A stretch of 64,000 nt of DNA from Pseudomonas sp. dw_612 (GCF_018449725.1 NZ_JAAVVC010000014.1:1-64000); one strand, 5' to 3'; counted from the stretch's first letter, positions 24,624-35,500 are shown. Notes: a model not told the origin generated them from the sequence alone. Made by a program: numbers and translations.

Positions 24624-24965
24624 TCAGTCGTTCTGATCGCCATCCAGGGATCGGTCGACCATCGCCTGCGCCATATCAATCATGTGCACCACCGAAAACG
24701 CCAGCGCCCGGTTCGAGCCTTGCTGGTTGCCGGCTGCTTCCTGTGCGGTGGCGGCGGCACAGCGCAGCAGGTCGGATGCATGAACCAACGCTTCTTCACT
24801 GCTGACGTTGCGATTTACATCGAAAAAGCGCGCCGGGATTTCCACTGCTGAAACAGCTGGTTTCAAGTAATAGTCCAGCGCCCGTTGCGCGGCGGCACTG
24901 CCTTTTGGCGAGGTGAAGGTGGTGTCGAACTGTGTGTCGGGCGTGTCGTGGCTGGGGATGGTCAT
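24624..24965 (-). CDS. DUF6124/DUF3077-type small protein
   Basis: A 113-residue protein of a Pseudomonas-specific family often annotated DUF3077 or DUF6124. It has no signal peptide. The conserved-looking part runs from RALDYYL through SSEEALVHASDLLRCAAATAQE to NRALAFSVVHMIDMAQAMVD, mostly helical. Its function is unknown. It is divergent from an XRE/S24 regulator over 129 bases, and its stop lies about 95 bases before the prrF start. Confidence 0.8.
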   Translation of the reverse strand: MTIPSHDTPDTQFDTTFTSPKGSAAAQRALDYYLKPAVSAVEIPARFFDVNRNVSSEEALVHASDLLRCAAATAQEAAGNQQGSNRALAFSVVHMIDMAQAMVDRSLDGDQND

Positions 24966-25019
24966 GATGATTGCAAACTCCGTGATAGATTCAGATCCGT
25001 GAACCCATCCTAGTACTTA

Positions 25020-25035
25020 CTGTATTTGTGACCAG
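25020..25035. promoter_or_regulatory. LexA-box-like CTG-N10-CAG site
   Basis: CTGTATTTGTGACCAG fits the LexA half-site rule CTG-N10-CAG, with one mismatch to the fuller CTGT-N8-ACAG form. It lies in the divergent region of the DUF6124 and XRE genes. Confidence 0.4.
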
Positions 25036-25094
25036 AGTTTTAATACTACAATTTGTGTTTTGATGGCCGGAGGCGCCCACGTATCGTGCCGCAC

Positions 25095-25742
25095 ATGGAT
25101 AAATGGATTGAATTGGTCAAGGCCAAAATGAGTGAACTCAAAATCACTCAAGAAGAACTCGCAGATCGCCTCGGGATGTCCCAGGGCGGCGTCGGCCACT
25201 GGCTGAACAAACGCCGCGATCCTGGCGTCGTCAACATGAACCGCGTGTTGAAGGCGCTGGGCATGGACTTTCTCGAAGTGGCGCTGGTGATCCGCGAACC
25301 ACTCATCTTGGAAGAGGAGGAAATGCCGCTTGCGCTCAAGTACAACCCATACTTCCGCTACCCGGTCAGTGACTGGAAGGAGCCGGCGCAGCTGCGCGAT
25401 GGTGAGCTGACGGTGTACCGCCAGGAGGAACGCTTCGAGCTGACCGACTACCACGCCCAGGGCCCGGCCTTCTGGCTGAGTGTGGTGGGTGACGCGATGA
25501 CCGCACCCAGCGGCTTAAGCATCCCGGAGGGCATGATGATCTTGGTGGACCCGGCCATTGTGCCGGAGCCTGGAAAACTGGTGATTGCCCAGTGGCCGGA
25601 CAGTTCGGAGGCGACGTTTCGCAAGCTGATCGAAGAGGGCGGGCAGCGTTACCTGGTCCCGCTCAATCCGACCTATCCGAAGGCCCTTTTCACCGATGAA
25701 TGCCGAATTATCGGCGTGGTGGTTCAGGCAACTGCCAAATTC
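25095..25742 (+). CDS. XRE/S24-type repressor lacking the nucleophilic serine
   Basis: A 215-residue regulator with an N-terminal helix-turn-helix (residues about 8-60, TQEELADRLGMSQGGVGHWL) and a C-terminal LexA/CI-like S24 domain. Active S24 domains carry a GDSM nucleophile; here the segment reads VVGDAMTAPSG (codon GCG), so the serine is alanine. The lysine side seems kept (EATFRKL), and no Ala-Gly cleavage pair is obvious in the linker. It may therefore be a non-cleavable repressor that uses the domain only for dimerisation. It resembles PrtR-like Pseudomonas regulators. The ATG at 25095 was taken over one 42 bases upstream because the helix-turn-helix starts here. Confidence 0.87.
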
Positions 25743-25784
25743 TAATCAGATCGGTCCTCGCAAGGCGTAGGACCGATCTTCATT

Positions 25785-27734
25785 TCACGCTTCTTCCAAC
25801 TCCACCAATGCACTGCCTTCACTGACCATCTCGCCTTCCTGGCAGTACAAGGCCTTGATCACTCCCGCATGGGGCGCGCGAATGCTGTGCTCCATCTTCA
25901 TCGCTTCCAGCACCACCAGTTGCGCCCCGGCTTCGACCGTTTGTCCGGCCTCCACCAACACGCGAACAATGCTGCCATTCATCGGCGCGGTCAGGCCGCC
26001 CTGATGGCTGTGGCTGGATTCGACCGCTGCAATCGGATCGTAGGTTTCGACCCGGCGCAGTTCACCGTCCCATTGCAGGTACAGAGCGTCGCCACGGCGG
26101 ATCGCCCGATGCTGGCGGCGCACGCCGTTGTGCTCGGTCAGCAGTTGTTCGCCCCTGAGCTGCGCGGTACTCACATCGCCCAGGGTCAACGCGCGATCCT
26201 GCCCCTCGCAGCTCAGGTGCAGGGTGATTTCCTTCGGCAATCCGGCGCGCAAACCACTGTTGATCGCCCACGGCGAACTCATGTCATCGGCACGGGACAC
26301 CGACGGCTGACTCTGCGCAAACCCCTGGGCCGCCGCTAGCCAGAACTCATCGCTGAGGTCCGCAGGTGCTGGCAACAGTTGCTCCTGATAACGGGGAATG
26401 AACCCGGTATCCAGCTCTGCCGCCGCGAATGCAGGATGGCCGATGATCCGGCGCAGGAAGTTGATGTTGGTCTTGAGTCCGCCGATGGCGAATTCGTCGA
26501 GCATGCTCAACAACCGCAGGCGCGCCTGTTCACGGTCCTCGCCCCAGGCAATCAACTTGCCGAGCATCGGATCATAGAACGGAGAAATCTCATCGCCTTC
26601 CTCGACGCCGCTGTCCACGCGACGTCCCGGACCCGGGGTGGATTCGCGATACAACGCCAGGCGTCCGGTGGCCGGCAGGAAATCGTTGCCCGGATCTTCT
26701 GCGTACAAACGCACTTCAATCGCGTGACCGATCAGCGGCACTTCAGCCTGGGTCATCGGTAACGCTTCACCCCGCGCCGCGCGAATCTGCCAAGCGACCA
26801 GGTCCAGACCGGTGATCGCTTCGGTGACCGGGTGCTCGACTTGCAGGCGCGTGTTCATCTCCATAAAGAAGAACTCGCCACGGGCATCCAGCAGAAACTC
26901 CACCGTACCCGCGCCGACGTAGCCGATGGCCTGGGCCGAACGCACCGCCGCTTCGCCCATGGCCCGCCGCTGTTCCGCGCTCAACCCTGGGGCCGGGGCT
27001 TCCTCGACGACTTTCTGATGCCGGCGCTGGATCGAGCAGTCCCGTTCATTCAGGTACAGGCAGTTGCCGTGTTGATCGGCAAACACCTGGATTTCCACGT
27101 GACGCGGCTTTAGCAGGTACTTTTCGACCAACATCCGCGAATCGCCGAATGACGATTGCGCTTCACGCTGGGCCGAGGCCAGGGCTTCGGCCAATTGGCT
27201 GACGTCCTCGACGACTTTCATGCCTTTACCGCCGCCGCCGGCAGTGGCCTTGAGCAGCACCGGATAGCCGATGCGTTCGCAGGCGTCGCGGAAGGTGTCG
27301 AGGTCCTGGGCTTCGCCGTGGTAACCCGGCACGAGCGGCACACCGGCGGTTTCCATCAAGGCTTTGGCCGCAGATTTGCTGCCCATCGCATCGATGGCGG
27401 AGGCGGGCGGGCCAAGGAAAATCAGGCCGGCTTCTTCAATGGCGCGGGCGAATCCGGCGTTCTCGGACAAAAAACCATAACCCGGATGAATCGCCTGGGC
27501 GCCGCTGGCCTTGGCCGCAGCGATCAGTTTGTCGATTTGCAGGTAGCTGTCGGCGGCTTTGCTACCGCCCAGGTCCACGCGAATATCCGCTTCGCGACTG
27601 TGCCGGGCGTCACGGTCGGTGGCGCTGTGCACGGCGACGGTGGTCAGGCCCAGAGCTTTGGCGGTGCGCATCACGCGGCAGGCAATCTCGCCACGGTTGG
27701 CCACCAGCAGGGTGGTGAGAACAGGTGCGCTCAT
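25785..27734 (-). CDS. liuD: Methylcrotonyl-CoA carboxylase biotin-containing subunit
   Basis: A 649-residue alpha subunit: biotin carboxylase domain (residues 1 to about 445, starting TLLVANRGEIACRV, with the glycine-rich ATP loop KATAGGGGKGMK) and a C-terminal biotin carrier domain whose attachment lysine is K613 in EAMKME. It carboxylates 3-methylcrotonyl-CoA together with LiuB in leucine and isovalerate degradation. The ATG overlaps the liuC stop (TGATG). It is the last gene of liuABCD; liuE lies about 11 kb away rather than directly after liuD as in P. aeruginosa. Confidence 0.95.
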   Translation of the reverse strand: MSAPVLTTLLVANRGEIACRVMRTAKALGLTTVAVHSATDRDARHSREADIRVDLGGSKAADSYLQIDKLIAAAKASGAQAIHPGYGFLSENAGFARAIEEAGLIFLGPPASAIDAMGSKSAAKALMETAGVPLVPGYHGEAQDLDTFRDACERIGYPVLLKATAGGGGKGMKVVEDVSQLAEALASAQREAQSSFGDSRMLVEKYLLKPRHVEIQVFADQHGNCLYLNERDCSIQRRHQKVVEEAPAPGLSAEQRRAMGEAAVRSAQAIGYVGAGTVEFLLDARGEFFFMEMNTRLQVEHPVTEAITGLDLVAWQIRAARGEALPMTQAEVPLIGHAIEVRLYAEDPGNDFLPATGRLALYRESTPGPGRRVDSGVEEGDEISPFYDPMLGKLIAWGEDREQARLRLLSMLDEFAIGGLKTNINFLRRIIGHPAFAAAELDTGFIPRYQEQLLPAPADLSDEFWLAAAQGFAQSQPSVSRADDMSSPWAINSGLRAGLPKEITLHLSCEGQDRALTLGDVSTAQLRGEQLLTEHNGVRRQHRAIRRGDALYLQWDGELRRVETYDPIAAVESSHSHQGGLTAPMNGSIVRVLVEAGQTVEAGAQLVVLEAMKMEHSIRAPHAGVIKALYCQEGEMVSEGSALVELEEA

Positions 27735-28546
27735 CAACGCGCCTCCTTGGTGGTTTCGGCTTGCCAGTTCGGCGGACGTTTTTGCAAAAAGGCGCGCAGG
27801 CCTTCCTGGCCTTCCGGGCTGACGCGAATGCGCGCAATGGCGTTTTCCGTGTAGCGACGCAGGGCCGGGGTCAGCGCGCCGTGGCCGACTTCACGCAGCA
27901 AGTCTTTGCTGGTGCGCATAGCCGCCGGGCTGTTGAGCAGCAGGTTGTCGATCCATTGCTCGACTTTCTGCTCCAGTTCCGCCACCGGATAACTCTCCGA
28001 CAACAAGCCGATTTCCCGTGCCCGTTGCCCACCGAAACGCTCGGCGGTCAGGGCATAACGCCGTGCCGCGCGCTCGCCGATGGCTTGCACCACGAACGGG
28101 CTGATCACCGCCGGCGCCAGGCCGATGCGCACTTCCGACAGGCAGAACTGCGCGTCATCGGCACCAATCGCCATGTCGCAGCAACTGATCAGGCCCAGCG
28201 CGCCGCCATACGCGGCGCCTTGGACTACGGCCAAGGTCGGGATTTTCAGCTTGGCGAGGTTGTACATCAGCTCCGCCAGTTCCCGGGCGTCGTCGAGGTT
28301 GGTGTGATAATCGAGTTCGGCGGATTGCTGCATCCAGGCCAGGTCGGCGCCGGCGCTGAAATGCTTGCCGCGTCCACGCACCAGCAAAAACCGCAGGCTG
28401 GCATCGCCCGAGACCTTGTCCAGGGCGAGGATCAGTTCGCGGATCATCTCGGCGTTGAACGCGTTGTTCTTTTCTTCACGGCTGAGCCACAGGGTCGCGA
28501 AACCTCGCGGGTCGGTCAGCAGTTCGAGGGTGTTGAAGTCGCTCAT
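27734..28546 (-). CDS. liuC: Methylglutaconyl-CoA hydratase
   Basis: A 270-residue crotonase-superfamily enzyme. Family segments are the oxyanion-hole regions GRGKHFSAGADLAWM and GAAYGGALGLISCCDM, plus SEVRIGLAPAVISPFV. It hydrates 3-methylglutaconyl-CoA to HMG-CoA, the step between the carboxylase and HMG-CoA lyase. The start at 28546 (MSDFNTLELL) is preceded by a degraded repeat, so the longer upstream frame was rejected. Confidence 0.94.
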   Translation of the reverse strand: MSDFNTLELLTDPRGFATLWLSREEKNNAFNAEMIRELILALDKVSGDASLRFLLVRGRGKHFSAGADLAWMQQSAELDYHTNLDDARELAELMYNLAKLKIPTLAVVQGAAYGGALGLISCCDMAIGADDAQFCLSEVRIGLAPAVISPFVVQAIGERAARRYALTAERFGGQRAREIGLLSESYPVAELEQKVEQWIDNLLLNSPAAMRTSKDLLREVGHGALTPALRRYTENAIARIRVSPEGQEGLRAFLQKRPPNWQAETTKEAR

Positions 28547-28554
28547 ATTGGTCC

Positions 28555-28648
28555 GTCTCCACAACTCTTGTGGGGGGATTGCCGGGGATGGCGATTGCTT
28601 CGCAATCGAACGGGAGCAAGCTCCCTCGCCACACAAGCCCGCACCCAC
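28555..28648. repeat. Degraded REP-like repeat with GCGATTGCTTCGCAATCG hairpin
   Basis: It fills the gap between liuB and liuC: TTGTGGGGGGATTGCC, a perfect small hairpin and GGGAGCAAGCTCCCTCGCCACA. Confidence 0.6.
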
Positions 28649-28654
28649 AGAAAA

Positions 28655-30259
<1,605 letters not shown>

Positions 30260-30277
30260 GGGCTACTCCGTAGCAGC

Positions 30278-30352
30278 TTCGAGTTGCAAGCCACAAGCCA
30301 CAAGCTGAAGCAAGAGCGCGGTCCTCTTGCAGCTTGAAACTTGCCGCCTGCC
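30278..30352. repeat. CAAGCTGCAAG-type imperfect repeat between liuA and liuB
   Basis: Imperfect inverted repeat with AGCTTCGAGTTGCAAGCC and CTCTTGCAGCTTGAAACTTG arms around GAGCGCGGTC. Confidence 0.6.
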
Positions 30353-30363
30353 GCTGACGAAAT

Positions 30364-31527
30364 TTATTTCGTTTCGTTGAACAGTTCGCGACCGATCAGC
30401 ATGCGACGGATCTCACTGGTGCCAGCGCCGATTTCGTACAACTTGGCGTCACGCAGCAGACGTCCGGCCGGGAATTCGTTGATGTAGCCGTTGCCACCGA
30501 GAATCTGGATCGCGTCGAGGGCCATTTGCGTGGCGCGTTCGGCGCTGTAGAGGATCACGCCGGCCGCGTCCTTGCGCGTGGTTTCGCCGCGTTCGCAGGC
30601 CTGGGCCACCGCGTAGAGGTAGGCGCGGCTGGCGTTGAGTTGGGTGTACATGTCGGCGACTTTGCCCTGGATCAGCTGGAATTCGCCGATGCTCTGGCCA
30701 AACTGCTTGCGGTCGTGGATGTACGGCACGATCAGGTCCATGCACGCCTGCATGATCCCGGTCGGGCCGCCCGAGAGCACGACACGTTCGTAATCGAGGC
30801 CGCTCATCAGCACTTTCACGCCGCCGTTGAGCACGCCGAGGATGTTTTCTTCCGGCACTTCGACGTCATCGAAGAACAGCTCGCAGGTGTTGGAGCCGCG
30901 CATGCCGAGTTTGTCGAATTTGTTGCTGCGGCTGAAACCCTTGGAATCGCGCTCGACGATAAACGCGGTGATGCCGTGGGGGCCTTTTTCCAGGTCGGTT
31001 TTGGCGTAGATCACGTAGGTGTTGGCGTCGGGGCCGTTGGTGATCCAGGTTTTGCTGCCGTTGAGGACGTAGTGATCGCCGCGTTTGTCGGCACGTAGTT
31101 TCATCGAGACCACGTCGGAACCGGCGTTCGGTTCGCTCATGGCCAGGGCGCCGATGTGCTCGCCGCTGATCAGTTTGGGCAGGTATTTGGTTTTCTGTTC
31201 GTGATTGCCGTTGCGGTTGATCTGGTTGACGCAGAGATTGGAATGCGCTCCGTAGGACAACGCCACCGAGGCCGAGCCACGGCTGATTTCTTCCATGATC
31301 ACCACGTGGGCCAGGTAACCCAGGCCAGCGCCGCCGTACTCTTCCGGCACGGTGACGCCGAGCAGGCCCATGTCACCGAATTTGCGCCACAGGTCCGCGG
31401 GGAACAGGTTGTCGATGTCGATCTGAGCGGCGCGCGGGGCGATCTCTTTGGCGACGAAGGACTGGACCTGATCGCGCAGCATGTCGATGGTTTCACCGAG
31501 GGCGAAGTTCAGGGATGGATAGCTCAT
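30364..31527 (-). CDS. liuA: Isovaleryl-CoA dehydrogenase
   Basis: A 387-residue FAD-dependent acyl-CoA dehydrogenase that oxidises isovaleryl-CoA to 3-methylcrotonyl-CoA. The FAD-binding motif AMSEPNAGSDVVSMKL and the segment LDYERVVLSGGP, whose glutamate is the catalytic base in isovaleryl-CoA dehydrogenases, distinguish it from other family members. It is the first gene of the liu operon; two LiuR-type palindromes lie 57-115 bases upstream of its start. Confidence 0.95.
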   Translation of the reverse strand: MSYPSLNFALGETIDMLRDQVQSFVAKEIAPRAAQIDIDNLFPADLWRKFGDMGLLGVTVPEEYGGAGLGYLAHVVIMEEISRGSASVALSYGAHSNLCVNQINRNGNHEQKTKYLPKLISGEHIGALAMSEPNAGSDVVSMKLRADKRGDHYVLNGSKTWITNGPDANTYVIYAKTDLEKGPHGITAFIVERDSKGFSRSNKFDKLGMRGSNTCELFFDDVEVPEENILGVLNGGVKVLMSGLDYERVVLSGGPTGIMQACMDLIVPYIHDRKQFGQSIGEFQLIQGKVADMYTQLNASRAYLYAVAQACERGETTRKDAAGVILYSAERATQMALDAIQILGGNGYINEFPAGRLLRDAKLYEIGAGTSEIRRMLIGRELFNETK

Positions 31528-31583
31528 GGGTCACCTTTTGGCTTTTTTGTAGGGGTCGGGAGGGCAGCGATTCACTTCTCACC

Positions 31584-31599
31584 TTTACGTTAACGTAAG
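31584..31599. promoter_or_regulatory. LiuR-type operator
   Basis: TTTACGTTAACGTAAG, a near-perfect palindrome upstream of liuA, resembling the MerR-type LiuR motif. Confidence 0.8.
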
Positions 31600-31626
31600 C
31601 CTGTGACGAATGGCTGTCAATCACCC

Positions 31627-31642
31627 TTTACGTTAACGTCAA
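31627..31642. promoter_or_regulatory. LiuR-type operator
   Basis: TTTACGTTAACGTCAA, 43 bases from the first site, about four helical turns, so on the same DNA face. Confidence 0.8.
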
Positions 31643-31687
31643 CTTGAGCGAGAGTAGGGCCAGTTCAAGATAGAAAGCGGACCAACC

Positions 31688-31778
31688 CTGTGGGAGCGGG
31701 CTTGCTCGCGAAAGCGGTGTGTCAGTCAAAGTAATGTCAGCTGACACGGCGCCTTCGCGAGCAAGCCCGCTCCCACAG
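31688..31778. repeat. REPIN
   Basis: Inverted REP pair between the LiuR sites and the acyl-CoA ligase start; it separates the ligase from the operators. Confidence 0.92.
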
Positions 31779-31820
31779 GTGAACGTCGGCAACCCACAAA
31801 TAAAGACAATAGGGGTCGTC

Positions 31821-33518
31821 ATGGATCAACCCAGTGCAAACCCGCAGCGCAGCTATACCCGCGGTTCCCAGGACAAAGCCTTGCTGGCGATGACCATCGC
31901 AGAGCAGTTCGATCACACGGTCGCGCAGTACCCGGACGGCGAAGCGTTGGTCGTGCGTCATCAAAAGCTGCGTTACACCTGGCAGCAACTGGCCGACACC
32001 GTGGACCTGCACGCCCGGGCACTGTTGGCGCTGGGTTTGCAGACTGGCGATCGCCTCGGCATCTGGACGCCGAACTGCGCGCAGTGGTGTATCAGCCAGT
32101 TCGCCAGCGCGAAAATCGGCGTGATCCTGGTCAACATCAACCCGGCCTACCGCAGCTCCGAACTCGAATACGTGTTGAAGCAGTCCGGCTGCCAATGGCT
32201 GGTCTGCGCGGGGGCGTTCAAGACCTCCGACTATCACGCGATGCTGCAAGGGCTGGTGCCGGAATTAACGGAGCAATCCATCGGTCAATTGCAGAGCGAA
32301 CGCCTGCCGGACTTGCGCGGTGTGATCAGCCTCGACGCCCAGCCGCCCTCGGGTTTTCTACCGTGGTCGCAACTGACGGATCTCGCCGCCAGCGTTTCGG
32401 TCGAGCAGTTAAGCGAACGTCAACACAGCCTGCATTTCGACCAAGCGGTGAACATCCAGTACACCTCCGGTACCACCGGTTTCCCCAAGGGCGCGACCCT
32501 CAGCCACTACAACATCCTCAACAACGGTTACATGGTCGGCGAAAGTCTGGGCCTGACCGCCGATGATCGACTGGTGATCCCGGTGCCGCTGTACCACTGC
32601 TTCGGCATGGTCATGGGCAATCTCGGCTGCATCACCCATGGCAGCACGATGATTTACCCCAACGATGCCTTCGATCCGCTGCAGACCCTGACCACCGTCG
32701 CCGAAGAAAAAGCCACCGCGCTCTACGGCGTACCGACCATGTTCATCGCCATGCTCGACCAACCGCAACGCGCGGACTTCGATCTGTCGACCCTGCGCAC
32801 CGGGATCATGGCCGGGGCGACCTGCCCGATCGAGGTGATGCGCCGGGTCATCAACGAGATGCACATGAGCGAAGTGCAAATTGCCTACGGCATGACGGAA
32901 ACAAGTCCGGTGTCTTTACAGACCGGTCCGTCAGACGAACTGGAATTGCGCGTCACCACCGTCGGCCGCACCCAGCCGCAACTGGAAAGCAAAATCATCG
33001 ATGAAGCCGGCAATCTGGTGCCGCGTGGCACCATTGGCGAACTGTGCACCCGTGGCTACAGCGTGATGCTCGGCTACTGGAACAACCCGCAAGGCACGGC
33101 TGAAGCCATCGATCAGGCCGGCTGGATGCACACCGGCGACCTGGCGAGCATGAACGACGAGGGTTACGTGTGCATCGCCGGGCGCAACAAGGACATGATC
33201 ATCCGCGGCGGTGAGAATGTTTACCCACGAGAGCTGGAAGAGTTCTTTTTCACTCACCCGGCGGTGGCGGACGTGCAAGTGATCGGCATTCCCTGCTCGC
33301 GCTACGGCGAAGAAATCGTGGCCTGGATCAAGTTTCACCCCGGTCATAGCGCAACCGAAGAAGAGCTGAAAACCTGGTGCAAATCGCGCATCGCGCACTT
33401 CAAGACACCGCGTTATTTCAAATTCGTGGAAGAGTTTCCGATGACCGTGACCGGCAAGATCCAGAAATTCCGGATGCGCGAGATCAGTATCGAGGAACTC
33501 CGCGAAAACCAAGGCTAA
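31821..33518 (+). CDS. Acyl-CoA synthetase (AMP-binding)
   Basis: A 565-residue acyl-adenylate-forming ligase. The P-loop motif YTSGTTGFPKG lies at about residues 214-224, YGMTETSPV follows, and the C-terminal hinge and catalytic lysine region is MIIRGGENVYPRE ... TGKIQKF. It activates a fatty or branched acid to its CoA ester. Divergence from liuA suggests a role in isovalerate or short-chain acid activation; the PA2557 family is linked to LiuR regulons, but I cannot confirm the substrate. ATG at 31821 follows AGGGGTCGTC. Confidence 0.87.
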   Translation: MDQPSANPQRSYTRGSQDKALLAMTIAEQFDHTVAQYPDGEALVVRHQKLRYTWQQLADTVDLHARALLALGLQTGDRLGIWTPNCAQWCISQFASAKIGVILVNINPAYRSSELEYVLKQSGCQWLVCAGAFKTSDYHAMLQGLVPELTEQSIGQLQSERLPDLRGVISLDAQPPSGFLPWSQLTDLAASVSVEQLSERQHSLHFDQAVNIQYTSGTTGFPKGATLSHYNILNNGYMVGESLGLTADDRLVIPVPLYHCFGMVMGNLGCITHGSTMIYPNDAFDPLQTLTTVAEEKATALYGVPTMFIAMLDQPQRADFDLSTLRTGIMAGATCPIEVMRRVINEMHMSEVQIAYGMTETSPVSLQTGPSDELELRVTTVGRTQPQLESKIIDEAGNLVPRGTIGELCTRGYSVMLGYWNNPQGTAEAIDQAGWMHTGDLASMNDEGYVCIAGRNKDMIIRGGENVYPRELEEFFFTHPAVADVQVIGIPCSRYGEEIVAWIKFHPGHSATEEELKTWCKSRIAHFKTPRYFKFVEEFPMTVTGKIQKFRMREISIEELRENQG

Positions 33519-33529
33519 ACACAATCCCC

Positions 33530-33621
33530 CTGTGGGAGCGGGCTTGCTCGCGAATGCGCCGGGTCAGTCGACATCAATGTTGAATGACAAACCGCATTCG
33601 CGAGCAAGCCCGCTCCCACAG
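33530..33621. repeat. REPIN
   Basis: Inverted REP pair between the converging acyl-CoA ligase and zinc-type oxidoreductase genes. Confidence 0.92.
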
Positions 33622-33643
33622 AGGTATGGGCCCAGCCCGGGAT

Positions 33644-34633
33644 TTACAGGGTGACGACTATCTTCCCGATCTGCTGATTAGACTCCATAAACCGATGCGC
33701 CACCGCAATATCCTCAAACGCAAACACCTGCCCGATCACCGGTCGCAGCTTGCCGCTGTTGATCCCATCAAGAATGAAACCCTTGGCCCTCTCCAGCCGT
33801 ACCGGGTCCTGGGTAATTTCGAACAACTCATAACCGCGCAGCGTCAGGTGTTTGCCGAGAAGATCCATGACCCGCACCGACATGTCCCGCATATCCAGTG
33901 CGCCATATTGAAAGTAGGTCCCTTGCAGGCTCATCGCGCTGAGGAGGGTGCTCACCTGCGGGCCGCCCACCGGGTCGAAGGCGATGCGGGCACCGTGGCC
34001 GCGAGTGAGGCTCATCACCTCGGCGACCAAATCATCTTCGTCGATGGCAATCACATGGGCAGCACCGGCGGCAAAGAGGGCCTGGCGTTTTTCCCGGGTG
34101 CGGGTCAGCGCAATCGGCACCGCGCCCAGCAGGTTGGCGATCTGAATCGCCGCCAGACCGACGCTGCTGGAAGCGGCGCGAATCAAAACGGTCTCGCCAG
34201 CCTTCAAGTCGCCGAACTCCACCAGCGCGCCGTAAGCGGTGACAAACATCATCCAGGTCGCCGCCGCTTCCTCGAACGACAACAGCGGCGGATGTTTGAC
34301 CACTGCGTGCACCGGCGCATTGACCACTTCGCCGTACATTCCATAGTCGCTGAAAGAAAACGCCGGAATCACGCTCACCGCATCGCCCACGGCAAACCCT
34401 TCGACACCCTCGCCAACGGCGCGTACCCGGCCGGCGGCTTCATAGCCGAGGATCGCCGGGAATCTCGGCTCAAAGGTGTATTGCCCAGCGCGGTACATGA
34501 CTTCGGCGCGGTTGATGCCCAGTGCCTTGACCTCGATCTGCACTTCGCCGACCTTGGGCGTCGCGACTTCAATGTCTTCGATGCGTAGGACTTCCGCACC
34601 TCCGGTGGCGTGAAAACGGACGATACGTGCCAT
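33644..34633 (-). CDS. MDR-family NADPH:quinone reductase-like oxidoreductase
   Basis: A 329-residue medium-chain dehydrogenase. It shows the GroES-like N-terminal domain (GYEAAGRVRAVGEGV) and a Rossmann domain (AASSSVGLAAIQIANLLGA). The cysteine and histidine ligands of catalytic zinc in alcohol dehydrogenases are not visible, so the quinone-oxidoreductase branch is more likely despite frequent zinc-dependent naming. It follows an SDR gene after 20 bases and probably shares its transcript under the LysR regulator upstream. Confidence 0.85.
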   Translation of the reverse strand: MARIVRFHATGGAEVLRIEDIEVATPKVGEVQIEVKALGINRAEVMYRAGQYTFEPRFPAILGYEAAGRVRAVGEGVEGFAVGDAVSVIPAFSFSDYGMYGEVVNAPVHAVVKHPPLLSFEEAAATWMMFVTAYGALVEFGDLKAGETVLIRAASSSVGLAAIQIANLLGAVPIALTRTREKRQALFAAGAAHVIAIDEDDLVAEVMSLTRGHGARIAFDPVGGPQVSTLLSAMSLQGTYFQYGALDMRDMSVRVMDLLGKHLTLRGYELFEITQDPVRLERAKGFILDGINSGKLRPVIGQVFAFEDIAVAHRFMESNQQIGKIVVTL

Positions 34634-34653
34634 GGAAATCTCCTTGAATCCGA

Positions 34654-35406
34654 TCAGAACGAGTAACCGCGCATACCGCCGTCGACGGTCACGATGGTTC
34701 CGGTGATGTAGTGCGCCAGGGGCGAGGCGAGGAAGGTCACGGCATTGGCCACGTCAATCGGCTCACCGAAATCGCCGAGGGCGATGTTGCGTTCGGCGAA
34801 TTCGCGCCGGGCGTCGCCGGGGTAGAGGCGGCGGATTTGCGCTGTGTCGATCAGGCCCGGCTGTACGCAATTGACGGTGACGCCGTACTGGCCCAGCTGC
34901 TCCGAAAGCCCTTTGGACCACGCCACCAACCCGGCCTTGGCGACGATGGCGGCATTCACCACTTCCGGTTCCAGGTTGCCGCTGATGTTGATGATCGTGC
35001 CGCTCTTGCGCTCGATGAACTGCGCGAGCAATTGCTGGGTCAGTTGCCGATGGCGGTCGAAATTCAGGGTCATGCCCTCAATCCATTCACTTTCCGGCGC
35101 ATCGATGGCCATCGGGCGACTGCCGCCGGCGCAGTTGATCAGAATGTCGACATGTTGCAGTCGTTCCAGCGCGGCGGCGGCAATGCGTTGCGGCGCGTCG
35201 GGGGTGACGAAATCCTGGATCAGGGTCAATGGCACGAGACCGCCCGCGTCCCGGATTTCTTCGGCCAGGCTTTGCAGCAGATCGCCGCTACGGGCCACCG
35301 CCATGACCTGGACGCCTTCAGCGGCGAGGGTTTTGCAGATAGCCCGGCCCAGCCCCATGCTGGCGCCGGTGACCAGGGCGGTCTTGCCGTTGAGTTTCAG
35401 GTCCAT
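34654..35406 (-). CDS. Short-chain dehydrogenase/reductase
   Basis: A 250-residue SDR. NAD(P) motif TGASMGLGRAI at about residues 12-22, NCAGGS at about 85, and C-terminal GTIVTVDGGMRG. The catalytic region is unusual: the tyrosine of the standard YxxxK motif is not evident, and the place reads NISGNLEPEVVNAAIVAKAGLVAW, so the tyrosine seems replaced while the lysine remains. The ATG at 35406 follows a GGAGGCCTC site. Substrate unknown. Confidence 0.85.
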   Translation of the reverse strand: MDLKLNGKTALVTGASMGLGRAICKTLAAEGVQVMAVARSGDLLQSLAEEIRDAGGLVPLTLIQDFVTPDAPQRIAAAALERLQHVDILINCAGGSRPMAIDAPESEWIEGMTLNFDRHRQLTQQLLAQFIERKSGTIINISGNLEPEVVNAAIVAKAGLVAWSKGLSEQLGQYGVTVNCVQPGLIDTAQIRRLYPGDARREFAERNIALGDFGEPIDVANAVTFLASPLAHYITGTIVTVDGGMRGYSF

Positions 35407-35500
35407 GAGGCCTCCTATCGAGTTGTCCGGGTGCGGGAGCACCGATGGAGCGAACGATAGGCGGCTGGATTAGAAAGAAAAATAGCGATCTGATGTTTTC

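Noticed and set aside
25095..25742. Prophage repressor marking a prophage
   Set aside because: No integrase, structural phage genes or attachment sites surround it; neighbours are ordinary chromosomal genes.
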